DNA of 64,000 bases from Chrysomallon squamiferum (Eukaryota > Mollusca > Gastropoda > Neomphalida > Peltospiridae). How positions within the stretch are numbered: position 1 is the stretch's first letter; each line of letters starts with the position of its first letter. Both the position numbers and the translations under genes were made by a program. The notes below the pieces were generated by a model. That model worked only from the letters and a program-made list of their open reading frames with translations. It ran no database searches and had not been told where the DNA came from. Where the stretch lies: contig CM022674.1 of NCBI GenBank assembly GCA_012295275.1, positions 435,001-499,000 on the forward strand, read 5' to 3'. Below are positions 1-11,788 of the stretch, piece by piece.

Positions 1-960
1 ACATGACTAATTGCAGTGAAGAGAATGGAAATTAACACCACGTATCGCATGTCTCTGAAATATGCACTACACCCGACCTTGCTTCCTTCGAGGAAAAATT
101 TAGAAGGCTGCGTAATCCAAACGATCAAAGGTTAAACGAACATGACGTCATAAACACGATGACGTAGTATTATGTTTATAGCATTCCCTGTCGTCAACTT
201 GAAGTTAATCAGATAGCAGAAAAAAGGTATTTATTTATTTATTTATTTATTTATATTATCCAATAAATAATTGATGTATGTCGTGCGTGTATTATATATT
301 TGTGTATGTATGGATGTTTAGAGGTATATTTGTAGGATGTATGTATTTACATATATTTATGTATGTATATACATATATATATGTGTGCATGTTGTATGTA
401 TGTCCTTACGTATGTTGTTTATACGTAAATACTGAACTGTGTAAAAGTAGGTGTGTTTGTTTTGTAATAAAGTAGTCATAAATATATATATAAATGTATA
501 ACGCATGATCAATTTCGTATCAACAGTTCTTTCGTTTCTCTATTTTTTTTTTTTTTTTTTTTAAAACCATATTAACGGAACTAAATCGTAGTACTACAAC
601 TAATAAAAAGTATAATAAAAAAGAAAGAAGAAGAAAGTAAAATGAAATAACTTACAAGATATTACAAAAGCAAACCTGTCGGCGGCCTTAAACCTAAACA
701 CACAGAATTGACTGACTTGGTTAATAACCAGTTTTACCGCCACTGCCCTACATGATATCATCGCAAGCTTGGGATCTAAATGACCGTAATTCCAACTTAA
801 TAAAGCACTTAATATGCCATTTAGAGGTTAAATGTATGTACTAGCCACATCGGTCTGTTTTGACCGCAAAAATACCCCATGGGGTAAAATATGAATTTTA
901 AAGTGGTTTCTTTCATTTAAATATTTTCGGCGGCTAATGATTTTATCTGCGTAAGGTAAT
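1..960. other. AT-rich intergenic stretch, no gene seen
   Basis: No convincing coding region. It holds a short (TTTA)n run at about 229-254, a poly-T run near 543-562 and one TGACGTCA palindrome at 143-150. Open frames here are short and low in complexity. Confidence 0.7.
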
Positions 961-984
961 TTTGTGTCTGGGCGGTTCCCGGGG

Positions 985-1300
985 TGTTCTGTGTGGGATG
1001 TTGATGTGTGTGTGTGTGGGGGTGTATGTTTGTGTGATTTTATGTGTCTATATCTTTGTGTGTGTGTGTTTGTGTGTGTTTGTGTGTGTGTGTGGGTGTG
1101 TGGGGGGGTTGTATGTTTGTGTGATTTTATGTGTCTATATCTTTGTGTGTGTGTTTGTGTGTGTTTGTGTGTGCGTGTGTATATGTGTAGATGTGTATGT
1201 GTGTGTATGTGATGTATATGTGTGGGGATTGTCTGTTTGTTTGTGTGATTGTATGTGTGTCTGTGTGTATGTGTGTGTGTTTGTCTGTGTGTCTGTATGA
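985..1300. repeat. Imperfect (GT)n with an 86-bp duplication
   Basis: GT-rich tract in which a mixed block (TATGTTTGTGTGATTTTATG, then TGTCTATATC) occurs at about 1025 and again at about 1111. This makes an imperfect 86-bp tandem duplication inside a GT microsatellite. Cys/Val-rich open frames here are translations of the repeat. Confidence 0.85.
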
Positions 1301-1504
1301 CGAAGTGTTATTTTGTTACTCTGTGTATTTGTGTAATCTTTATTTTATTCCTTCAAAAATAATCATTCAGTCATTCTTTGTATGTTTCCTTTACTTCAGT
1401 CCCTTCTTTCTTTTCTGTATCTCTGCATTTGGACAGAAAGCACACTATGTAGATGCTTCGAATGATAGGTAGGTAAGTAAGCTAGACAGGTTATTATACA
1501 GTTT

Positions 1505-2010
<506 letters not shown>

Positions 2011-2536
2011 AGACGAGAAAAAACACAAAACAGAAAAACAGATGTATGGGCTAAAACACCCACAACTTTTTGTCTGTAATCCGAATTACCAAGGTGGTCT
2101 GGATTGCAAAACATTATACATATGGTTGTTAAAATAAATTACATTAACCTTTCCCAGGATCGTGGTCCTATTCTTGTTCTCGCCGCTAACCTAAAGATTT
2201 ATACTGACAGCCCCTTTTGTAAGCGTAAAATTAAATAAATTTCTTATCAAAATAATTTCTTTTTAGGTCCCTTTTTTTTTTGTCATTCCGATGAAATGTA
2301 TAGTAAAGATTGGGTGACAAATTTCCAGTTCGTACCACTCTGATCTTACCTGGATCCGTAACTGAAATGTTTATCTCACGTATCAAATGCAGAAAAGATT
2401 AGCACACCTGTGCAGGCAAGGAAAAAAGCACAACGACAAAAAGTTAAGTAGATACGATGAAATATCTGAAAAAAAACACCCACGTTTATGTTCTTGGATT
2501 TATAAAAGCCTGGATACAGTATTAATAATAGAAAAA

Positions 2537-2538
<2 letters not shown>

Positions 2539-2584
<46 letters not shown>
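2539..2584. repeat. (GT)n microsatellite
   Basis: About 22 GT units, near-perfect, inside otherwise unremarkable AT-rich sequence. Nothing else is recognisable between about 2040 and 4040 apart from poly-T runs (3222-3246 and others). Confidence 0.95.
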
Positions 2585-2587
<3 letters not shown>

Positions 2588-3219
2588 CGTGGACAATATG
2601 TAATTGACATTTTATTTTATTTATTTATCTGATTTTTCATTTCTTATTTCCATGAAAAGCAGTGATTTAGAAAACTAATAATGAAAGGAAGAAGAAAGAA
2701 TTAAACAGGTGACTCATTGTAAAGATATTCTCGTGTTTATTTACCATATTTCTTCTTCTTCTCCTTAAATATGTTTGCGTGCGTGCGTATACCAGAATCC
2801 GTGCGTGTGAACATCTGAAACGAAATTCCACTGCACAATGAGAAAGTTCATACATACCTGGTGATTTACCTGTGTGCGTGTGCGTGTGTGTGATGATTGG
2901 ACGTGTCTCTTTCACCTGGAGATGTTATCTTCACTTCAGGTGTTAGGTTTGTTTCGCCCATCGATCGGTTTGTCACCTGACAAAATGAAGACAGACACGA
3001 AATGTCGATAAAAAAAATAAAAATAAAAAAAATAAAAAATGTACGCCGTCCGATAAAATCAGTTAATTATTATTCTTTGCAGGCAAAGTCACTTTACAAC
3101 ACACCAAAAGGGGACCATTCATTTTAATGAAACATTTTATGATTTTTTTTTTTTTTAAAGAATTTTTATCGTTTCTTTTTAAGTAACTGATGGCTTCATT
3201 AAAACGTGTTCTGTTACAC

Positions 3220-3251
<32 letters not shown>

Positions 3252-3439
3252 CCCTTGATTTTTATTGGCAATATTAATTTCTATTTTTAATTTTTGTTTT
3301 TTTATTTATTTTTTTTTAATGTTTTTTTTAGAAAATATTTTTTAGATTTAGATGCATATGTGAAAGACAATAGAAAAAGAAAATCTGAACTGTTTTAAGT
3401 TTATAAGACAAAGAATGTAAAAGCTGAGAATTAGTACTT

Positions 3440-3730
3440 GTAAGCATTGGTAATAGTTTAGAAGTAGTAACACTAGTAGTAAAAGTAGCAATAGTAAAAT
3501 TAGTATTAGTAATAGTAATAATTGTAGTCGCTGTAGTAATTTTAGCTGTTGTGGATGTAGCAGTGGTAGTAATAATAGTTCTAGTAGTAGTAGTAATAAT
3601 AGGAGAAACAGTAATTCTTGTAATTATAGTAAATATAGAAGTAACAGTGGTAGTAGTAGGAGTAGCAGTAGCTGTAGAAGATGTAGAATAATGATGATGA
3701 TGATAACAAAAACAACAACAACAACAAACG
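3440..3730. repeat. Degenerate (AGT)n/(AAT)n triplet tract
   Basis: Interrupted AGT, AAT and GTA triplets ending in (ACA)n at about 3710-3728. The Thr-rich and Tyr-rich minus-strand frames across it come from the triplets. Confidence 0.85.
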
Positions 3731-4044
3731 ACAAATAACACTTAAGAGAATTTGATAAACTAGCGCAGAACGGAAAAAAAGCTTTAAGGCCGCACCTATC
3801 AATATCAACCCCGATTCAAGTTAGAAATATTTGTTATGAAACTATTGCTCCGAATCGATCTAGGTGAATAGTTTTCAAAGCTGAGTAGAAAAAAAACGCA
3901 TTCCGTGCTGATTTTAGAGATTGAAGCAGTGGAAGTGATCCGCGTTCAAAACTTTGTTCACAAATGAGAAATTAATGGAGTCACTTGTTCACGTTCTAAT
4001 GAATGTGTTAGACAAGGTGAAGAAATAAATACAAAAGTCAATGC

Positions 4045-4048
<4 letters not shown>

Positions 4049-4136
<88 letters not shown>
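4049..4136. repeat. (GA)n microsatellite
   Basis: About 44 uninterrupted GA units, followed by a GA-rich degenerate tail to about 4260. Confidence 0.97.
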
Positions 4137-4139
<3 letters not shown>

Positions 4140-4295
4140 GGAGAGGGAGATGGGGAGAGGGAAACATAAACATATAGAGAGAAAGATTCAGAGAGAGACA
4201 GACAGAGGAAGAGGGGGACAGATAGACAGAGACAAAAAGAGAGAGAGAGACAGACACAGACACAGAGTAACGTAATGATAATCTACTGACAACTT

Positions 4296-4357
4296 CATCG
4301 TCATCATCATCATCATCATCATTATCATCACTATTATTACCATTATCATTATCAATG

Positions 4358-4393
<36 letters not shown>
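4296..4393. repeat. (ATC)n triplet array
   Basis: Two ATC/CAT blocks split by ATT-rich interruptions. Poly-Met minus-strand frames here are artefacts. Confidence 0.92.
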
Positions 4394-4689
4394 CGATTTT
4401 AACCTATTTCTATTTTCTTGGGACTTACCTTGTCGTTCATAACTTCAGAAATCATCTACGAATCTCTGTTTACAGTATTTTATCTCTTTGCTGTTTGTTG
4501 TGGTTTTATTTTCGTCAGTTCACGCCATGACTTTAAACAACCACGTATTTGATTCAGACGATTTTATTACTTGCTGTAATATATACATTCTGGTCGGCGG
4601 GTTGAGTCGTCCGTGTAATCTTTTTATTTCAGATACATTCTAAGCACTGAGGCATGAGATGAATATATTGAAAGACTGTCATAGTGTTG

Positions 4690-5040
4690 TTTATTTATCT
4701 ATCTGTCTATCTGTCTGTCTGTCTGTCTGTCTGTTATGTATTTATTCATTTATTATTGTCATCATTATTATTATTATTGTTGTTGTTGTTGTTCTTATTG
4801 CTGTTATCATCACTATCATTATTGTTATTGTTATTATTATTATTATTATTATCATCATCAGTATTACTACTACTACTACTACTATTACTACTGCTGCTGC
4901 CACTACTACTACCACTACTGTTATTATCATCGTCTCATTATTGTTATTATTATTATTATTATTGTTATTATTATTATTTTGTTTGTTTGTTGTTGTTGTT
5001 ACTGCTACTGTTACTGCTGTTGTTGTCATCGTCCTATTAG
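4690..5040. repeat. (CTGT)n followed by compound TTA/TTG/CTA triplets
   Basis: Short (CTGT)n at about 4703-4734, then about 300 bp of mixed TTA, TTG, ATC and TAC triplets. All overlapping long frames on both strands are homopolymeric translations of the repeat. Confidence 0.93.
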
Positions 5041-5079
5041 AACCAGCTATTCCAAACAGACATTTTTGTATTTATTATT

Positions 5080-5081
<2 letters not shown>

Positions 5082-5141
<60 letters not shown>
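5082..5141. repeat. (CA)n microsatellite
   Basis: About 30 perfect CA units. Confidence 0.97.
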
Positions 5142-5144
<3 letters not shown>

Positions 5145-5406
5145 CGCTACATCTTTTAACACGAGAATGTTTTAATTCTTCCATCTGATGACGTGTATTT
5201 GCTCGTGTTCCCATGTTTGTCACTCCAGTTCACTTAACAGTCTCCGTCAACACAACAAACTTGACTCTTGGCTAAGTTTTTCACTGGCGGGGAGTGGATT
5301 GAAACGTAACTCGCGCTTTTTATTGTTCGGGTCCAGTTTCAGGATCGACAGAACGTATTGTTTGTCTAAATGCGGTCAATATGAAAAACCATAAAAAATA
5401 TATTTG

Positions 5407-5444
<38 letters not shown>

Positions 5445-6300
5445 TCTCCATGCTAAGCCTCTGTAAACCGAGAAGAAAACATAAAATGAAAACGGAGCTT
5501 TGAGATACACAAGGGTGTAAGATTGAAGAGATCTTGCTTGATGTAATTCGAGTAGAAAACTCACCGTGGTCGACCGATATACTGTATTATTTATTTTAAC
5601 CTCACAAATGTCAGTGTGTGGTTTTAGGAGCTGCATTCGTTAAACTGTGAGGGGCTATTTGCGCTAGATGTCAGATAAATACAGACTGTTTGTTTCTGTC
5701 AGTCTGTCTGTCTGTCTGTCTGTACGACTGTCTTTCTGTATGCCTGTTTTTGCCCGTTGTTATGTAATGTGTGCATCAGTTTATCAGTTTGTTATCTACG
5801 GTTCTGTTTTACGTTACGTAAACTTCTGTCTGTCCTCCATCCATCCTGTCATCCATTATTATGCTGTTTGTTTTTTTGTCAGTCTGAGTATTTGTCTGTC
5901 CCTCTGTTTGTATGTGTATACGTCAGTAAAAACAGAAATAGCAACAACAGCAGGAATAGCTGTATTAGTAGTGTTAATGTTATAATAAAATAATTAAATA
6001 TAGAAATGATAATAAATAAACAAAAACTAAATAAATACACAAATAAAAAAATTAATTAATTAATCAGCAATAATGAAAAAACAGATAATCAAACAAAGAA
6101 AGGAGTAATTAAGTAAATGCATTTACGAAAACGTACGAAATTTAGGTTGCTTCTTACGGAAAAACCAAAATTACGTCTATAACAATTTGACGTCATCTGA
6201 ACAAAGAACATTAAACGAAAGTAGTGGTGGTTTTGTGCATTCAGCTTTTACTTTAAGAAATTGATTTGTTTCGTGCGAGATAAGCATGTAAGTTAGGTAT
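5142..6300. other. Intergenic stretch without recognised gene
   Basis: Contains a poly-A run at about 5411-5441, a short (TCTG)n at about 5697-5722 and a TGACGTCA palindrome at 6188-6195. I see no domain or splice-consistent coding sequence. Confidence 0.6.
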
Positions 6301-6304
6301 TGCT

Positions 6305-6328
6305 AATAATAATAATAATAATAATAAT

Positions 6329-6362
<34 letters not shown>

Positions 6363-6853
6363 GCAACAGCAATAATAGTTATAATAGTAATAATTACACC
6401 ATTAACAATAATAATAATAATAATACAATATTAATATTCACGAAAACAAGAATAATAACAACAAGCTACACTAATACACCGAAGAACCTTCGACTTGGAA
6501 GAGTTAGGTAAGGGGAGATTATCACGGCAGGTCACATCTCTTGTACAGTGTCACTCTTTCGAGTGTCATATTCTCCTCTTGAAACGTCCTTTTCTACTGA
6601 TTTCTCATACGAACAGACTCTGATAAAACCCACCTGTATGAGAGTGACGTCGACCACATTCTAACAAACAACGAAAGAAAAAATGTACCTGACAGGTGTC
6701 AGAAACTGACGATAGACTGAAATAAAAAATAAAAAAAATTAAATTAAAATAAAAAGATAATGGCACAATCATACCGGGTTATTTTATATGTGACAAAAGT
6801 GTTATTTTGTAAATTAGCGTCTTAAAAAGGTTTTTGTATGCTTATATTACTAG

Positions 6854-6907
<54 letters not shown>

Positions 6908-7124
6908 CAAAAGGGACAATAAAACGAATACTATTCACAACAATAGATATATGTCTGTTTGTGTTAATGTGTTTATGCGTGGCATCTTTTATTTACAATG
7001 CTTGTTTATTAATAGTTTTAATAGCAGTATCAGATGCAGTTGTAGTAGTAGTTATAATAGCAACAGCGGTAGTGGTAACAGCAAAAATACAGCCGAATAA
7101 ATAAATAAATAAATAAATAAATAA
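6305..7124. repeat. Cluster of AAT, AAC and AAAT arrays
   Basis: (AAT)n/(AAC)n at 6305-6425, (AAT)n at about 6859-6905 and (AAAT)n at about 7096-7124, separated by AT-rich unique sequence. No gene seen. Confidence 0.88.
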
Positions 7125-7417
7125 CAGTAGTAGCAGTACTATATTACTACTGTTATTATTACTATTAGTCTACTTAATTTCATATTTTTTAAATTTATTT
7201 TTTTGTTTGTTTATTAATTTACTATGACGTTGTAGCTGTCATTGCTTTTCACATTGTATGATTTAAAACAAACAAACAGCTACGACAACGACGGAGGTGA
7301 TCATGGAACGGATGATGTTTCGGATGATGGAACAACCAACGTGATACTTCAAGTACCTCTTATTATATGTACCATATCTTGTGATCTTTATAAATGTGTC
7401 AAGTTATTTATTTTTAT

Positions 7418-7428
7418 AATAATAATAA

Positions 7429-7478
<50 letters not shown>

Positions 7479-7531
7479 ATAATAATAATAATAAAGGCAT
7501 GACATTTCTCAACGCTTAATATTATTAAACA

Positions 7532-7590
<59 letters not shown>

Positions 7591-7625
7591 AAATATATAT
7601 ATATATATAGATATATATATATATA
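7418..7625. repeat. Compound (AAT)n(AGT)n(AAT)n, (CT)n, (AT)n
   Basis: AAT at 7418-7430, AGT at about 7431-7476, AAT to 7494, then (CT)n at about 7536-7589 and (AT)n at about 7593-7625. Four different arrays lie within 210 bp. Confidence 0.95.
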
Positions 7626-7763
7626 AATTTATAAAACATATCTATCCGCATGAAATGAAACGTGACTTTTAAAATTTAGAATAACAATTACGAATGAACA
7701 TTAGTTATTTATTGACTGATCCATAACGTAAGCCCTTCAGTTTGTTCATTTATTTATTTATTA

Positions 7764-7791
7764 ATTATTATTATTATTAATTATTATTATT

Positions 7792-7835
<44 letters not shown>

Positions 7836-7860
7836 AATCATCATCATCATTTTTATCATT
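7764..7860. repeat. (ATT)n/(ATC)n array
   Basis: ATT units pass into about 15 ATC units with few interruptions. Confidence 0.92.
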
Positions 7861-8140
7861 ATTATTTTTTTTTTCTTTGTTTAGTCTTGATTTACTTCTC
7901 TGTTTACAGGGTCGGATTCCGCTGTTAATCCCTGTGAACGCGTCTTTAGAAATGCATTACGATCCATTTTGAAATTGTGATTGACAATTACAGAAAGAGA
8001 TTAAGTTAACAACTGATAAAATCGCTGAGGAGATGTCAGAACGTTAAAAGCTACAACTTGCAGGTGCTTCACATCCGCTCTTTTCCATTTAGCTTACTCA
8101 TGTCCGTATCTGTGTACACTGATTAACCACCCCCCCCCCC

Positions 8141-8420
<280 letters not shown>

Positions 8421-8953
8421 CTGTCTGTTTCTTCTATTTATTTATTTGATTGTTTGTTTGTTTCGTATTTTGATTTCAAATCTTACAGTATCAGTTCTTT
8501 CATCATTTTATGTCTTCTTTTTTCTCTCCCTCTTTCTCTATCTCACCATCCGTTACGCTTGTCTTTCATTCCTTCTCATTCGTCACTTTTATTCCTTCCT
8601 CCCTCTTTCTCTCCATCTTCACATCGATCTCATCCCTTTCCATCCCTCATAACAGTCCATGAATTCTTTCTCATTGATTTTTCAAATTTTTCATTCTTCC
8701 ATCTTTCTCTCCCATCTCTTGTTCATTCAGTTATTTTCATTTCTTTTAACCTGATCATTTCCCTCCTCCTCCTTCTTCTTCTTCTTCTTCTTCTTTTCTA
8801 CTCATTATCTTTTTTCTTTTTCCCCGCTTTTTTTCTCCTTCTTAAACAGAAAAAAAAAAAAAAAGACAACCCCAGACTCCTGCAATAAAAATTTCTTTCC
8901 TCGTTTTATTCCGTAAAAAGGTGCGGACGAGAAGTTCGCGACTGTGGACGTTT

Positions 8954-8961
8954 TTCCCACG
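8954..8961 (-). promoter_or_regulatory. CSL/Su(H) consensus site, distal to Hes
   Basis: The plus strand reads TTCCCACG, the exact complement of CGTGGGAA, the high-affinity CSL (RBPJ/Su(H)) site. It lies about 1.75 kb upstream of the Hes start codon in non-repetitive DNA. Function is inferred from the motif and its neighbour. Confidence 0.45.
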
Positions 8962-9117
8962 GTCCTGTAAGCAATAAAAATGATTTGAGTTACGAAAACA
9001 GCAATAAAACTGTCACAGCGCCTCGCCGCCACGTACACGTGCAACAGGTACGTAACTAATATCATTTAGAGATAAGTTATTCGTCCGTCACGCTTTCTGA
9101 GCACGGCGATGTCTGAC

Positions 9118-9530
9118 TGTCTGTCCGTCCGTCTGTCTGTCTGTCTGTCTGTCTGGCTCACTCTGAGTGTGTGTGTGTATGATTTTGTGCGTGTGTGTAT
9201 CTACGTGTATGTGTGTATGTGTGTATATATGTATGTGTGTATGTATGTATGTGTATGTATGTATGTGTGTGTGTTTGTGTGTCTGACTGGAATATAATAT
9301 GTAAATTTAAATTACTGTGTAGTCGTCCTGATTAGAAAAGGAATACTGATAATGATGATGATGATAACTGTGAATATTATAAACTTTATTAACAATGGGG
9401 ATAAGGAATATATTATTATTATTATTATTGTTGTTGTTATTATTATTGTTATTATTATCATTATTATCATCATCATCATGATCATCACCATCATCGACAT
9501 CAACATCAATATTATTATTATTATTATAGT
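9118..9530. repeat. (TCTG)n, (GT)n/(GTAT)n and ATT triplets
   Basis: Short TCTG run at 9128-9154, GT/GTAT-rich tract at 9168-9282 and ATT/ATC triplets at about 9410-9528. Confidence 0.88.
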
Positions 9531-9714
9531 TTGTATACATGCTTGTGTTAGAAGGTTAATCTTACTGCATTCCTTTAATCATTTATCTGTGTATCTCGCA
9601 TTGTCCTCGGAACACCAGTTACTGTTATTTCCCATTTCACATAGCTAGAATTCCAACAGCTGCGACAAAAAAATTAAATTTAAATTTTAAATCTCTTTAA
9701 AATACTTTTTTTCT

Positions 9715-10065
9715 CTCTACCTTTCTTCTCGGCACATTTAAAACTGTCACCCACAACCCTATAAAAGTCTTTGCCACTCAAATCCTAAACCACAACAGCA
9801 AAACAATCATTTTAACCTAAAACTCGACACAACGACACCTCACAAACTCACTCCGAATTTCCCTTAAAATTCCACCCGTGCCCTCCACTAGAGATAAAAA
9901 AAATAACCCAACACCCGTGTTCCATACCCTCCCCTCCCCCAGAACGTGACCCATACACCCCACCCACCTTTACTCCCCAAGCCCTACCCACATCCTCCAC
10001 CCTAGAACGAAAAAACCGTCACCCCTTGCTCCCCAGATCTAACCCAACACCGCACGTTACATCCA
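9715..10065. other. G-poor, C/A-rich strand-asymmetric segment
   Basis: Over about 350 bp the plus strand is strikingly poor in G and rich in C and A (for example CCCTCCCCTCCCCC near 9930). It has no clear repeat unit and no frame with domain similarity. It sits just upstream of the Hes promoter island. The complementary strand is G-rich with several GGG runs. Confidence 0.6.
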
Positions 10066-10207
10066 TCTAGGATATAAAGGTATGCGTTATTGAAATATAC
10101 AATCTGGCGTCAACGCTAAGAGAAAAAAAAAAAAAAAAAAAAAAAAACGAAGAAGAAGGAACAGGTTGTCGCGCTATAGATCACATGTCAGCGGAGAACT
10201 CGCAGGT

Positions 10208-10215
10208 TTCCCACG
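10208..10215 (-). promoter_or_regulatory. CSL/Su(H) binding site 1 in Hes promoter
   Basis: TTCCCACG on the plus strand, complement of CGTGGGAA, an exact match to the CSL consensus YGTGRGAA. It lies 490 bp upstream of the Hes start codon. Confidence 0.65.
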
Positions 10216-10348
10216 GTACGCTTCACCCCTCATGAGAAAGATATGTTTTTGTGCTAGCGCCATCAAGACACAACATCAATCAAACTGTTTTACAGGTAGA
10301 ACCTTTCACACAGGTGAGTGGTACCGATGTTCAGGTGTGGGCGGAGTT

Positions 10349-10356
10349 TTCCCACA
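10349..10356 (-). promoter_or_regulatory. CSL/Su(H) binding site 2 in Hes promoter
   Basis: TTCCCACA on the plus strand, complement of TGTGGGAA, an exact consensus match in the same orientation as site 1. It is half of a dyad GTGTGGG-N9-CCCACAC at 10335-10357. The other half reads TGTGGGCG, which departs from consensus in its last two bases. Confidence 0.65.
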
Positions 10357-10704
10357 CTTTCGGTCGAGTCCCGGCACGCGCCGCTCATTATCATATCAAA
10401 GGGCGCATAACTGTGAAGACTTGCCTCGGCTTGCTCTCCCTTGATTCTGCGTGCCGTGTCGTCGGCGTTCCGTCACGTTCGGCCAATCGGCGCCCGCCGT
10501 GCGCGAGTTGGGCGTGCTTCTCCGCTTGTGATTGACACCCGCCAAGCGCACCGCGAAAGCTGGCGAGGAACGCGCCGCGCATGAGGGCAACAACGACACG
10601 CACACACGCGGATTCACGTAACAGGTGTTTTCTCCGACATTCCGACGGTGGATGAAGGCTTTTCTCGATTTTTGTTTTCGTCGGTTGAGGTGAAAGCAGG
10701 CGAC

Positions 10705-10749
10705 ATGCATTCCGATAAAGTGACCACCACAGCGAGTGAATCGCGAAAA
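10705..10749 (+). CDS. Hes: Hes exon 1 (coding part)
   Basis: Encodes [15 protein letters not shown] and ends at the donor GTAAGT (10750). The start is the ATG in frame with the bHLH exon. The tail ESRK before the splice resembles the EHRK that precedes the same intron in vertebrate HES1. The N-terminus is short for the family. Confidence 0.88.
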
Positions 10750-10892
10750 GTAAGTTTTTTAGTTTTCTATATTTATTTTTTTTTTTTTTTTTTTTTTTTC
10801 AAATGTTTATTTAGGTATTCGTCTGTTTGTTTGTTTGTTTGTTTGTTTTATGTTAGGTTGATTATAATTCTTATTTATATTTTATTTTAAGC

Positions 10893-10935
<43 letters not shown>

Positions 10936-11033
10936 TTAAAATTTCCTTAATGTATATACAAATATTTTTTGTCACTTAATTCACATATATGGTTATCTTC
11001 CAAGGCATCAGTAAAAATATAATAATAATAAAA

Positions 11034-11105
<72 letters not shown>

Positions 11106-11753
11106 GTAATAATAATAATATTTTAGAACTAAATTATGAACCATTATCATTAATTGAAATTTTATATTTGTTTCGACAGAGCACAAAGCCAATAATGGAG
11201 AAAAAACGAAGGGCACGAATAAACGCGAGTTTAGCCGAACTGAAGTCGTTATTACTCGTAATTAAAAAAGAGGTAAGATTTTTGTTGTTTTTCTTCTCTC
11301 TTTTTTCTAATCTGTCGTCTGTCTTCACAAGTGTCGTCTGTCTTAAACTGGGTGTGTTAAAATATCTCTTCCATACTGACTTTGATTTTTCTAAGCTTCA
11401 CTCCCGAAATAATTTTATATTGCACTGAATTTTATTTTCTTCATTTTCTTCATTTCTGAATGATAATTGAGTGTAATTGTGTGTGTATGTGAGTTTGTGC
11501 AGATATATAGATAGATAAATAGATAGATATATGTATATATATGTATGTATGTATGTTTGTATGTATAGACGTACCATACATAGATATACGTACATACGTA
11601 AAAATATGTATATATAATACATTTGTAAGACACATACTCTCTATTTCTCTTTTTCTTTCCTTCTCTATCTCTCTCTTTCACTCTGTCTCTCTCTCTGTCT
11701 CTCTCTGTCTCTCTTTCTCTCTCACTGTATTTCTCTCTCTTTCTCTCCATCTG

Positions 11754-11788
<35 letters not shown>

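Larger units (their letters stand above)
10150..10704 (+). promoter_or_regulatory. Hes promoter and 5' UTR island
   Basis: GC- and CpG-rich island immediately upstream of the Hes start codon, in contrast to AT-rich surroundings. It holds two exact CSL sites (10208-10215 and 10349-10356), CAGGTG E-boxes near 10311, 10333 and 10623, class C HES-type sites CACGCG at 10375-10380 and 10605-10610, and a CCAAT box at 10483-10487. A TATAAAGG lies at 10073-10080, but about 630 bp from the start codon, so I do not assign a transcription start. CSL activation plus class C self-repression is the known logic of Hes1-type promoters; applying it here is inference. Confidence 0.7.

Noticed and set aside
9759-9766. 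TATAAAAG as a Hes TATA box
   Set aside because: About 940 bp upstream of the start codon and outside the promoter island; no supporting initiator.
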